Position numbers and translations under genes: made by a program. The notes beneath the pieces were generated by a model. The model was not told the DNA's origin. It searched no databases and worked only from the letters and a program-made list of their open reading frames with translations. Below are positions 1-5,888 of a stretch of 5,888 nucleotides of DNA, one piece after another. The DNA comes from Chromatiaceae bacterium. Lineage in GTDB: Bacteria > Pseudomonadota > Gammaproteobacteria > Chromatiales > Chromatiaceae. The DNA lies in assembly GCA_012962365.1 (NCBI GenBank), contig DTXR01000101.1:1-5888 (forward strand), in the 5' to 3' direction. Within the stretch, counting starts at the first letter, position 1, and the number at the start of each line of letters is the position of its first letter.

Positions 1-873
1 GCCAGAAATCAGTTGCCCGTGCTGGAGACCATACATCAACGCTTCGTGCGCCACTTTACCATCAGCCTCTACCGGATGCTCAAGCACTCCGCGAAGATCA
101 CCCTGCAAGAACCGAAGCTGGCAAAGTATGCCGAGTACATGGATAGCCTAGAGACACCGTCCAGTATCAACCTCATTCGTATTCACCCTCTGACCGGCAA
201 AGCCCTGGTTGTCTTTGATGCCGAGCTGGTGTTCATCGCGGTGGATAACTATTTCGGGGGCGGTGGGCGATTTCAGAGTCAGCGTGCCGGCAGTGAATTC
301 ACGCCCACGGAACGGCGGGTAGTTCGATTACTGATCAACCTGGTTCTGGAAGATCTGTGCAAATCCTGGGAGCCGGTAGCCGCGTTGGATTTCGAATACA
401 GCAAGACGGAAACCAACCCCCGTTTCGTCAACATTGCCACGCCCTCCGAACTGGTTGCCGTTACCTCGACCGAAATCGAGCTCGATGGCGGCGGCGGTGC
501 ATTTGAGCTGGTGTTACCCCTGAATATGCTCGAACCATTGCGAGATCAGATGGAGCCGGGTATGCCGAAAATGGAAGAGGAAGCAGACAGCAGCTGGCTG
601 CGTGCGCTACGTGCAGATTTGCTCAAGGTGAAAGTTGACCTGGACAGCGCGCTCGTCGAGCTGCCCAAAACCCTGGGTGAAGTGTTGAGCCTGCAACCCG
701 GTGACGTGATTCCGGTTGATATCGAGGAGCAGGTGACCCTGCGTGCAGCCGGCGTGCCAGTGTTGCAAGGGTGTTTTGGTGTCGCCAGGGGAAACAATGC
801 CATAAAGATTATCGAACCACTCTCCCAGCCAATGGAGAGCAAGGAACAGGAACGAGGAGTACATCATGAGTGA
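1..873 (+). CDS. fliM: Flagellar motor switch protein FliM, 5'-truncated by the window edge
   Basis: FliM is a C-ring protein that binds phospho-CheY, contacts FliG and sets the direction of flagellar rotation. The frame is open from base 1 and gives 290 residues; by comparison with E. coli FliM (334 residues) about 45 N-terminal residues, including the CheY-P-binding segment, lie upstream. The TTG at 13 is an ordinary Leu codon in a conserved stretch (LPVLETIHQRF), not a start. Visible landmarks, numbered from the first in-window codon: the middle-domain segment LVFIAVDNYFGGGGRF with the GGxG motif at 86-89, then EFTPTERRVV, LPLNMLEPLR, and a C-terminal SpoA domain (about residues 203-277) with LSLQPGDVIPV and GVPVLQGCFG. 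The stop overlaps the fliN start by 8 bases, so translation is probably coupled. The identification is firm; only the N-terminus is unseen. Confidence 0.97.
   Translation, partial: ARNQLPVLETIHQRFVRHFTISLYRMLKHSAKITLQEPKLAKYAEYMDSLETPSSINLIRIHPLTGKALVVFDAELVFIAVDNYFGGGGRFQSQRAGSEFTPTERRVVRLLINLVLEDLCKSWEPVAALDFEYSKTETNPRFVNIATPSELVAVTSTEIELDGGGGAFELVLPLNMLEPLRDQMEPGMPKMEEEADSSWLRALRADLLKVKVDLDSALVELPKTLGEVLSLQPGDVIPVDIEEQVTLRAAGVPVLQGCFGVARGNNAIKIIEPLSQPMESKEQERGVHHE
854..859 (+). promoter_or_regulatory. Ribosome binding site of fliN
   Basis: GAGGAG lies 6 bases before the ATG at 866 and inside the 3' end of fliM. It is a good Shine-Dalgarno match and supports the 866 start, which overlaps the fliM stop. 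Confidence 0.75.
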
Positions 874-1333
874 GCAAGCAGCCACAGCTACAGAAGAAGC
901 AGGCAATGCAGATAATGCGGATCTTTCCACAGAGATACCGGAAGAAACCGTTCCGGAAGTCGCTGAAACGGACGATCAGCTGGGATCCGGAGAGCCAGCC
1001 CCTGAACAGCAGCCGGCTTATGAAAACGCCACCTTCGATACATTGGAATCTGACGAAATGTCCAAGGCTATCGAACCGAATCTGGATGTCATTCTCGATA
1101 TCCCCGTTACCCTGTCCATGCAAATCGGGCGTACCCGGATGACCATCGAAGAGCTGATGCGGTTGAATCGCGGTTCGGTGGTGAAGCTGGATCGCCTGGC
1201 CGGTGAACCCATGGATGTGCTGGTGAACGGAACGCTTATCGCCCACGGTGAAGTGGTGGTGATCAACGACAAGTTCGGCATTCGCCTGCTCGACGTGATC
1301 AGTCCCGCCGAACGGGTCAAGAAGCTGCGATAG
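866..1333 (+). CDS. fliN: Flagellar motor switch protein FliN
   Basis: FliN forms the lower part of the C-ring, with FliM and as FliN multimers, and provides the docking site for the FliH-FliI export ATPase complex. The protein has 155 residues (E. coli FliN 137). The conserved SpoA domain fills about residues 71-151: LDVILDIPVTLSMQIG, then MTIEELMRLNRGSVVKLDRLAGEPMDVLVNG, then GEVVVINDKFGIRL. This is the usual FliN pattern, ending soon after ISPAERVKKLR. The first 66 residues are a low-complexity Ala/Glu/Pro-rich tail with 19 acidic and no basic residues, probably disordered. The start at 866 has a good ribosome binding site within fliM, and the stop TAG directly abuts the fliO ATG. Confidence 0.97.
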   Translation: MSEQAATATEEAGNADNADLSTEIPEETVPEVAETDDQLGSGEPAPEQQPAYENATFDTLESDEMSKAIEPNLDVILDIPVTLSMQIGRTRMTIEELMRLNRGSVVKLDRLAGEPMDVLVNGTLIAHGEVVVINDKFGIRLLDVISPAERVKKLR

Positions 1334-1786
1334 ATGGCCATGGCTTCAAGGTATATCCGCTCAATCCTGCTGTTGCTGCCGTTTTATTCCGCTGCAGCTG
1401 CTTCCTCATCGGTTTCTGCGCTGGGTGAAACGCCAGTACGGACGGATCTGGGCGCACAGCTGGTGCAGGTGATGGGCGGCCTGGGGGTCGTGCTGGCCAT
1501 GGTGCTACTGCTCGCCTGGCTGACCAAGCGTTTCAATCACTCCCGTTTGTCGGGCACCCATGGCCTGCGGCTGCTGGGCGGCATTTCACTCGGCGGCAAG
1601 GAACGTATCGTTCTGGTTCAAGCGGGTGACGTGCAATTGCTCGTAGGGGTGGCGCCGGGAAGGCTGCAGACACTGCATGTCCTGCAGGAACCGATAGTGC
1701 TCCAGGATCAACAAGACCCGACAGGAGAAGAGGGCTTCGGGCAGAAACTGGGAAAACTGCTTGAGCACGCAAAGCGAAAGCCATGA
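1334..1786 (+). CDS. fliO: Flagellar biosynthesis protein FliO
   Basis: FliO is a small bitopic membrane protein that acts as an assembly scaffold or chaperone for the FliP ring of the export gate. The 150 residues show a hydrophobic N-terminal segment (about 9-23, [12 protein letters not shown]) that looks like a signal peptide, a short periplasmic part, one membrane helix at about 43-63 ([18 protein letters not shown]), and a small cytoplasmic domain with [19 protein letters not shown] and [16 protein letters not shown], the family's most conserved part. FliO sequences diverge widely, so position between fliN and fliP adds weight. The ATG at 1334 follows the fliN TAG with no gap; an in-frame ATG at 1340 is an alternative. 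No strong Shine-Dalgarno is visible, so translation probably depends on coupling to fliN. The end overlaps fliP as ATGA. Confidence 0.93.
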   Translation: MAMASRYIRSILLLLPFYSAAAASSSVSALGETPVRTDLGAQLVQVMGGLGVVLAMVLLLAWLTKRFNHSRLSGTHGLRLLGGISLGGKERIVLVQAGDVQLLVGVAPGRLQTLHVLQEPIVLQDQQDPTGEEGFGQKLGKLLEHAKRKP

Positions 1787-2598
1787 AAAACAGGGAAATC
1801 CAATCAAACCTGCAGGCTGGAGCTGTACAACCGGCACCGGCCACGAGATACCGGACTAAGCTGTTCAAAGTGCTTGCTGTTGGTGTATTGCTGCTCATCA
1901 CAAGTACGGCAATTGCCCAGAACGGCCTTGCGGTGGTCACTGTTTCCCCGGGCAGCAACGGCTCCCAAACGTACACGGTCACACTGCAGATTCTCATGCT
2001 GATGACCGCATTGAGCCTGCTACCTGCGGCGCTGATCATGATGACATCCTTTACCCGGGTAATCATCGTGCTGGCAATACTTCGCCAGGCTTTGGGTACT
2101 GCCCAGACGCCATCGAACCAGATTCTCATCGGGCTGGCCCTATTTCTGTCATTGTTCATCATGTCGCCGGTATTCGAACAGGCTTACCAGGATGGACTCA
2201 AACCCTATATGGACGAACAGATCGGATCGGAACAGGCGCTGGAGAAAGCCGCGGTGCCTTTCCGCAAATTCATGCTGGATCAGACCCGTGAAGCAGATCT
2301 TCTGATGTTTACACGTATTTCGGGCAAAAGCACACTGCCTTCGCGGGATGAAGTGCCGTTCTCGCTCTTGCTGCCTTCTTTCGTCACCAGCGAACTCAAG
2401 ACAGCTTTTCAAATCGGGTTTCTGATCTTTCTACCTTTTCTGGTCATCGATCTTGTGGTGGCAAGCGTGTTGATGGCGATGGGCATGATGATGCTGTCGC
2501 CGATGATCATATCGCTCCCGTTCAAACTGATGCTGTTCGTGCTGGTGGACGGCTGGTCCCTGATCATGGGCACCCTGGCATCCAGCTTTTATCTGTGA
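1783..2598 (+). CDS. fliP: Flagellar export gate protein FliP
   Basis: FliP is the main subunit of the FliP5Q4R1 inner-membrane export gate through which flagellar rod, hook and filament proteins pass. The protein has 271 residues (E. coli FliP 245). A hydrophobic signal segment at about 30-41 ends in AIA|Q, giving a predicted cleavage after residue 45, as in other FliP precursors. Family landmarks follow: [20 protein letters not shown] (87-105), [15 protein letters not shown], the [20 protein letters not shown] loop (153-172), [32 protein letters not shown] (229-240, with the Met-rich pore segment) and [14 protein letters not shown] near the end. The ATG at 1783 overlaps the fliO stop (ATGA) and is the only plausible start: no GTG or TTG lies between it and the basic residues before the signal core. 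This leaves an N-region about 24 residues longer than in E. coli. Confidence 0.98.
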   Translation: MKNREIQSNLQAGAVQPAPATRYRTKLFKVLAVGVLLLITSTAIAQNGLAVVTVSPGSNGSQTYTVTLQILMLMTALSLLPAALIMMTSFTRVIIVLAILRQALGTAQTPSNQILIGLALFLSLFIMSPVFEQAYQDGLKPYMDEQIGSEQALEKAAVPFRKFMLDQTREADLLMFTRISGKSTLPSRDEVPFSLLLPSFVTSELKTAFQIGFLIFLPFLVIDLVVASVLMAMGMMMLSPMIISLPFKLMLFVLVDGWSLIMGTLASSFYL

Positions 2599-2620
2599 GA
2601 TGGCAAGATGAGATTTCATG

Positions 2621-2626
2621 AAGGAA
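2621..2626 (+). promoter_or_regulatory. Ribosome binding site of fliQ
   Basis: AAGGAA lies 7 bases before the ATG at 2634, in the 35-base gap after fliP. It supports the 2634 start over the out-of-frame ATGs at 2600, 2608 and 2618 in the same gap. Confidence 0.7.
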
Positions 2627-2633
2627 CAGATCG

Positions 2634-2909
2634 ATGACCCCGGAAGCCATACTCAGTGTTGGAGAGAGCGCCCTGCATGTGACCATTTTGCTGTCCGCGC
2701 CAATGCTGCTTTCCGCGCTGGCTATTGGTTTGTTTATTGGTGTTCTGCAGGCGGCAACGCAGATCCAAGAAATGACCCTGAGTTTCATTCCCAAGCTCAT
2801 GGTGCTGGTGGCGGCGCTGGTCGTCGCCGGACCCTGGATGCTGGGGTTGATCACGGATTTCACCATTCAGTTGTTCCAAAGCATTCCCGAACTTATCGGT
2901 GGCGGTTAA
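2634..2909 (+). CDS. fliQ: Flagellar export gate protein FliQ
   Basis: FliQ is a small two-helix membrane protein; four copies wrap around the FliP-FliR core of the export gate. The 91 residues (the family is usually about 89-90) begin with the typical MTPEAILSVG, followed by a hydrophobic helix at about 14-39, the conserved loop QAATQIQEMTLSFIPK (39-54) and a second helix at about 55-77. The start has a good ribosome binding site. The gene lies 35 bases after fliP and 4 bases before the preferred fliR start. The length and loop motif make the call secure; the homologous injectisome proteins (SctS family) are excluded by the flagellar context. Confidence 0.97.
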   Translation: MTPEAILSVGESALHVTILLSAPMLLSALAIGLFIGVLQAATQIQEMTLSFIPKLMVLVAALVVAGPWMLGLITDFTIQLFQSIPELIGGG

Positions 2910-2913
2910 GGGC

Positions 2914-3690
2914 ATGCTGCATTTTTCAGGTATGGAACTGATGACCTGGACAGGCAGCCTGCTGTGGCCGTTTATCCGCATTGGCGCCATGTTCGTCTCC
3001 GCACCCATATTCTCGGCATCGAGCCTGCCAGTGAGGATACGTGTCGTGCTGGCCCTGCTGGTGGCCTGGTTGCTGCTTCCGGTGTTGCCAGCGCCTCCCG
3101 TTGTGGATCTGCTCAGTGCAGATGCTTTTCTCATCAGCATCTATCAGGTTCTGATCGGCGTAGCCATGGGATTCATACTGCAAATGGTATTTGCGGTCTT
3201 CATCATCGCCGGCCAGAGTATTGCCATGGGCATGGGCCTTGGTTTTGCATCGGCCGTCGATCCGCAAAATGGTGTACAGGTGCCGGTAATCAGTCAATCC
3301 CTGCTGATCATGATCACGCTGATCTTTCTCTCCCTGAATGGTCACCTGCTGTTCATGGAGCTGATGGCGGAAAGCTTCGAGTTGTTGCCCGTGGGCGTGA
3401 TTCATCCCGATCCCGGCCAACTCTGGCAACTGGTCGTCTGGGGAGGGTACATGTTTGCGGGTGGTGTGCTGGTGGCCATTCCTGCGGTGGCGGGCTTGCT
3501 GCTGGTAAACATTGCTTTCGGCGTGGCTTCCCGTGCGGCGCCTCAGCTGAATATCTTCGCCGTGGGTTTCCCGGTGATGATCATGGCCGGGTTTGTCCTT
3601 ATCATTCAGGTGATGCCGTCATTGACGTCCCATTTGAGCACGCTGCTATTCGATGCCGTGACCTTGATTCGGCAACTGCTGGTTTTGTGA
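2914..3690 (+). CDS. fliR: Flagellar export gate protein FliR
   Basis: FliR is the single-copy subunit that completes the helical FliP5-FliR1 gate and contacts FlhB. With the ATG at 2914 the protein has 258 residues (E. coli 261). It is strongly hydrophobic, with several membrane segments. Recognisable motifs are WPFIRIGAMFVSAPIF (18-33), GFILQMVFAVFIIAGQSIAMGMG (86-108), FASAVDPQNG (111-120), ISQSLLIMITLIFLSLNGH (126-144) and ASRAAPQLNIFAVGFP (205-220). I chose 2914 because it puts the first conserved Trp at residue 12, as I recall it in related FliR proteins. In-frame alternatives are GTG 2899, which would overlap fliQ by 11 bases, and ATG 2932. No start has a well-spaced Shine-Dalgarno, so coupling to fliQ is likely. 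The end is 12 bases before flhB. Confidence 0.95.
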   Translation: MLHFSGMELMTWTGSLLWPFIRIGAMFVSAPIFSASSLPVRIRVVLALLVAWLLLPVLPAPPVVDLLSADAFLISIYQVLIGVAMGFILQMVFAVFIIAGQSIAMGMGLGFASAVDPQNGVQVPVISQSLLIMITLIFLSLNGHLLFMELMAESFELLPVGVIHPDPGQLWQLVVWGGYMFAGGVLVAIPAVAGLLLVNIAFGVASRAAPQLNIFAVGFPVMIMAGFVLIIQVMPSLTSHLSTLLFDAVTLIRQLLVL

Positions 3691-3691
3691 C

Positions 3692-3696
3692 GGGGG
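3692..3696 (+). promoter_or_regulatory. Probable ribosome binding site of flhB
   Basis: A run of five G bases lies 6 bases before the ATG at 3703, directly after the fliR stop. It is G-rich rather than a canonical AGGAGG but fits in position. Confidence 0.45.
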
Positions 3697-3702
3697 TCGG
3701 TC

Positions 3703-4827
3703 ATGTCACAGGGCAGCGGAGAAGAACGTACAGAAAAACCCACACCCAAACGACTTCGTGAAGCGAAGGAAAAAGGGCAGGTACCCCGCTCCAGGGAACT
3801 CAACGGCACCATCGTGCTCGTGGTTTCCGCAATCGCGCTGATGCTGATGGGCAGCATGCTGGTGGAAGGTCTTGCCGCCATCATGCAGGCTGCCTTCAGC
3901 ATCGAGCGCGGCAGGATCATGGATCCGGCGACGCTGGTACAGCAGTTCGGCTCGGTCATTGGTGGCGCCTTCTGGTTATTGACACCATTGATGGCGTTAC
4001 TGGTGGTGGCGGCGATGGTGGGCCCTGTAAGCATGGGGGGCTTTTCTTTCAGCACCAAAGCCATCGCCTTCAAGGCGGAGAAGCTCAATCCCATCAAGGG
4101 ACTGGGGCGCATTTTTTCCGCCAAGGGATTGATGGAGCTGCTGAAAACGGTGGCAAAGTTTTTATTGGTGGCCATGGTTTCCGCCATGCTGTTGTGGTCT
4201 TTACGAATGGAGTTGCTTTCCCTGGCCAACGAATCCCTGGTACAGGCCCTGGGACATGCAGGAACACTGTTCGTGTGGGCGTTTCTGGCGCTCAGCTCGG
4301 TATTGATTCTGGTGGCGGTCATCGATGTGCCGTTTCAGATCTATCAGCACACCAAGCAGTTGAAGATGACCCTCAAGGAGATCAAGGACGAGAGCAAGGA
4401 AACCGAGGGCAGGCCCGAAGTCAAAGGCAAGATCCGTGCATTGCAACGGGAGATGTCCCAGCGGCGCATGATGGAAGATGTGCCCAGCGCGGATGTGGTC
4501 ATTACCAACCCCACGCATTATGCCGTGGCATTGCGTTATGAACGGGAAGGCAGTGGTGCGCCCCGGGTGATCGCCAAGGGTGCGGATCACATGGCCTTGC
4601 GCATTCGGGAAGTCGCCAAAACTCATGGCATCGCCATCGTTTCGGCACCTCCTCTCGCGCGGGCGCTTTATGCCACCACCGAACTCGAACAGGAAATCCC
4701 CGCCGAACTGTATGTTGCCGTGGCGCACATCCTGGCTTACGTGTATCAGTTGAATGCGGCACGGGAACAGGGTGGCGCAGAACCGGTCGCGCCTGAAGAT
4801 CTACCGGTGCCGGACGAGTACAAATAG
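3703..4827 (+). CDS. flhB: Flagellar export protein FlhB, autocleaving substrate-specificity switch
   Basis: FlhB closes around the FliPQR gate and, with the hook-length protein FliK, switches export from rod/hook to filament subunits. The protein has 374 residues (E. coli 382). It opens with the conserved cytoplasmic segment EERTEKPTPKRLREAKEKGQ (7-26). Four membrane segments follow at about 34-54, 88-108, 145-165 and 188-208, with the conserved LNPIKGLGRIFSAKGLMELLK loop (128-148) before the third. The cytoplasmic domain includes MTLKEIKDESKETEGRPEVK (222-241), the autocleavage motif NPTH at 269-272 (cleavage between N and P, the same numbering as Salmonella) and HYAVALRYE after it. It ends in a short Pro/Glu-rich tail (EDLPVPDEYK). 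All residues needed for self-cleavage appear intact. The gene is followed by a 39-base gap and flhA. Confidence 0.98.
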   Translation: MSQGSGEERTEKPTPKRLREAKEKGQVPRSRELNGTIVLVVSAIALMLMGSMLVEGLAAIMQAAFSIERGRIMDPATLVQQFGSVIGGAFWLLTPLMALLVVAAMVGPVSMGGFSFSTKAIAFKAEKLNPIKGLGRIFSAKGLMELLKTVAKFLLVAMVSAMLLWSLRMELLSLANESLVQALGHAGTLFVWAFLALSSVLILVAVIDVPFQIYQHTKQLKMTLKEIKDESKETEGRPEVKGKIRALQREMSQRRMMEDVPSADVVITNPTHYAVALRYEREGSGAPRVIAKGADHMALRIREVAKTHGIAIVSAPPLARALYATTELEQEIPAELYVAVAHILAYVYQLNAAREQGGAEPVAPEDLPVPDEYK

Positions 4828-4866
4828 CAGAAACACACCAACAAACATTCACAAGAGTATGGAAGC
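4828..4866 (+). promoter_or_regulatory. flhB-flhA intergenic leader, CA-rich
   Basis: This 39-base gap is the longest in the window. Its core (4831-4854) contains no G and only two T, so it should be almost unstructured as RNA. I see no hairpin terminator and no convincing promoter in it. AAGAG at 4853-4857, 9 bases before the ATG at 4867, is a weak candidate Shine-Dalgarno for flhA. A role as a translation-enhancing or small-RNA-binding leader is only inference. Confidence 0.4.
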
Positions 4867-5888
4867 ATGCAGCAAACACAATCGATGATGGGAAACCTAA
4901 GGGCTCTGCACGGCAGCGGACTGGGCACGCCAATTTTGCTGGTCATCATGTTGTCCATGATGGTGCTGCCTTTGCCGCCCTGGGCGCTCGATGTGCTCTT
5001 TACCTTCAATATTGCGATTGCACTGATGGTTATCCTGGTGGTTCTGTACACACATCGCCCCCTGGATTTTGCCGTATTCCCTACGGTGTTGCTGGTTGCC
5101 ACCCTGTTGCGGCTGTCGCTCAATGTGGCATCCACCCGGGTGGTGTTGCTGGAAGGCCACAATGGTACGGGTGCGGCCGGCAAGGTCATCCAGGCTTTTG
5201 GTGAATTTGTGGTCGGCGGCAACTATGCCGTAGGTCTGATCGTGTTTGCCATTATCACCATCATCAATTTCGTGGTGGTCACCAAAGGTGCGGGCCGCAT
5301 CTCTGAAGTGAGCGCCAGGTTCACGCTGGACGCCATGCCGGGCAAACAGATGGCAGTGGATGCCGATCTCAACTCCGGTCTGATCACCCAGGATCAGGCC
5401 AGGCAGCGGCGCGAAGAGATTGCCAGCGAGGCAGACTTCTATGGCGCGATGGACGGTGCAAGCAAGTTCGTACGTGGTGATGCTATCGCCGGCATTCTGA
5501 TCCTGATCATCAACGTGGTGGGCGGACTGGCGATAGGCATGGCGCAACACGACTTGAATTTTTCATTGGCGGCGAAAAACTATGTCCTGCTGACCATCGG
5601 TGATGGCCTGGTGGCGCAGATTCCATCTCTTGTTCTTTCCACGGCCGCAGCCATCATCGTCACCCGGGTCACCGCCGCCAGGGATATGGGACAACAGATT
5701 GCTGATCAGCTTTTCAGCAGCCCCAAGGCTTTGGTGGTTTCCGGTGTCATTATCGGAACCCTGGGACTGGTGCCGGGCATGCCCAATTTTGTTTTCCTGA
5801 TGTTGGCCGTCATCCTGCTCATGGGAGCCTGGTTGATCCACAAGAAGGAAGAAAAGGCGGCATCCGAGACAGAAGAAAGCCAGCAGGA
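4867..5888 (+). CDS. flhA: Flagellar export motor protein FlhA, 3'-truncated by the window edge
   Basis: FlhA forms a nonameric ring below the export gate, couples proton flow to export and, through its cytoplasmic domain, receives chaperone-substrate complexes. The frame stays open to the window end, giving 340 residues of the usual roughly 690: the whole membrane domain plus the first linker residues. Eight membrane segments can be traced at about 22-39, 41-61, 69-90, 119-139, 206-227, 238-268, 285-302 and 305-324. Between the fourth and fifth lies the FHIPEP-family signature (GRISEVSARFTLDAMPGKQM, 143-162), then DADLNSGLI. R144, R151, K200 and D205 correspond to Salmonella R147, R154, K203 and D208, the charged residues linked to proton coupling, all conserved at a constant offset of 3. 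LRLSLNVASTR, GKVIQAFGEFVVGGN and LLTIGDGLVAQIPSL are also typical. The start at 4867 is preferred on length; ATGs at 4885 and 4888 are alternatives. The substrate-binding domain is outside the window. Confidence 0.97.
   Translation, partial: MQQTQSMMGNLRALHGSGLGTPILLVIMLSMMVLPLPPWALDVLFTFNIAIALMVILVVLYTHRPLDFAVFPTVLLVATLLRLSLNVASTRVVLLEGHNGTGAAGKVIQAFGEFVVGGNYAVGLIVFAIITIINFVVVTKGAGRISEVSARFTLDAMPGKQMAVDADLNSGLITQDQARQRREEIASEADFYGAMDGASKFVRGDAIAGILILIINVVGGLAIGMAQHDLNFSLAAKNYVLLTIGDGLVAQIPSLVLSTAAAIIVTRVTAARDMGQQIADQLFSSPKALVVSGVIIGTLGLVPGMPNFVFLMLAVILLMGAWLIHKKEEKAASETEESQQ

Noticed and set aside
13..873. A complete fliM starting at TTG 13
   Set aside because: The frame is open to base 1 and the residues around 13 align with the interior of FliM near E. 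coli position 50; the true start is upstream of the window.
1533..2162. Antisense open frame (209 codons) opposite fliO/fliP
   Set aside because: It spans two well-identified genes on the opposite strand, has no recognisable domain and no start signal, and is a coding shadow. The same applies to the antisense frames at 809-1246, 2616-3140, 2926-3429, 3606-4322 and 4201-4728.
2964..3761. Alternative + strand frame (265 codons) across fliR and flhB
   Set aside because: Its Arg/Cys/His/Gly-rich composition and position out of frame with conserved FliR mark it as a shadow of the GC-rich third-position bias.
4721..4736. Sigma-54-like -24/-12 element in the 3' end of flhB (TGGCGCAC then CTGGC)
   Set aside because: The -24 half is reasonable but the -12 half lacks TTGC at the required spacing, and the bases encode conserved FlhB residues. 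I do not consider it a promoter.
4897..5550. Long antisense open frame (217 codons) opposite flhA
   Set aside because: It has a His/Gln/Asp-rich composition typical of a reverse-complement shadow of a membrane-protein gene, no ribosome binding site or motif, and lies wholly inside the highly conserved flhA.
1783..5888. Virulence-type injectisome (SctR/S/T/U/V) instead of flagellar export genes
   Set aside because: FliM and FliN switch proteins and FliO precede the gate genes, and FliP has a cleavable signal peptide. Sequence motifs match flagellar FliP/Q/R, FlhB and FlhA.
1..5888. A previously undescribed system, mobile element, CRISPR array or RNA gene
   Set aside because: Nearly every base is accounted for by eight conserved flagellar genes. 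I saw no direct or inverted repeat structure, tRNA-like fold or foreign gene between them.

Overview
The window is one uninterrupted stretch of a flagellar operon from a Gram-negative bacterium. All genes lie on the + strand, in the order fliM (5'-truncated), fliN, fliO, fliP, fliQ, fliR, flhB, flhA (3'-truncated). This order, with flhB and flhA directly after fliR, is typical of Pseudomonas-like and other polarly flagellated gammaproteobacteria; enterics keep flhBA apart from the fli genes. The proteins resemble gammaproteobacterial homologues, for example FlhB with NPTH at residues 269-272 and FlhA with the Salmonella charge relay at a constant offset of 3. The DNA is moderately GC-rich by eye. 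I infer a gammaproteobacterium but cannot name a genus.

Layout: 1-1333 encodes the C-ring (switch) proteins FliM and FliN, which set rotation direction and transmit torque. 1334-3690 encodes FliO, FliP, FliQ and FliR; FliO helps assemble the FliP5Q4R1 core export gate in the basal body. 3703-4827 encodes FlhB, the self-cleaving substrate-specificity switch. 4867 to the window end encodes the membrane half of FlhA, the proton-driven export motor subunit. Together these genes build the cytoplasmic switch and the membrane part of the flagellar type III export apparatus.

The genes are tightly packed: fliM/fliN overlap by 8 bases, fliN/fliO abut, fliO/fliP overlap by 4, and the remaining gaps are 35, 4, 12 and 39 bases. 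No stretch above 300 bases lacks a gene. I see no internal terminator, RNA gene, mobile element, CRISPR array or convincing promoter. The promoter is presumably upstream of the window.

I found no undescribed system: this is conserved core flagellar machinery. The points worth a second look are small: an unusually long N-region on the FliP signal peptide, an acidic FliN N-terminus without any basic residue, two 9-codon mini-ORFs that both end in CGA-TGA across the start of the next gene (fliQ and possibly flhA), and a G-free CA-rich leader before flhA.
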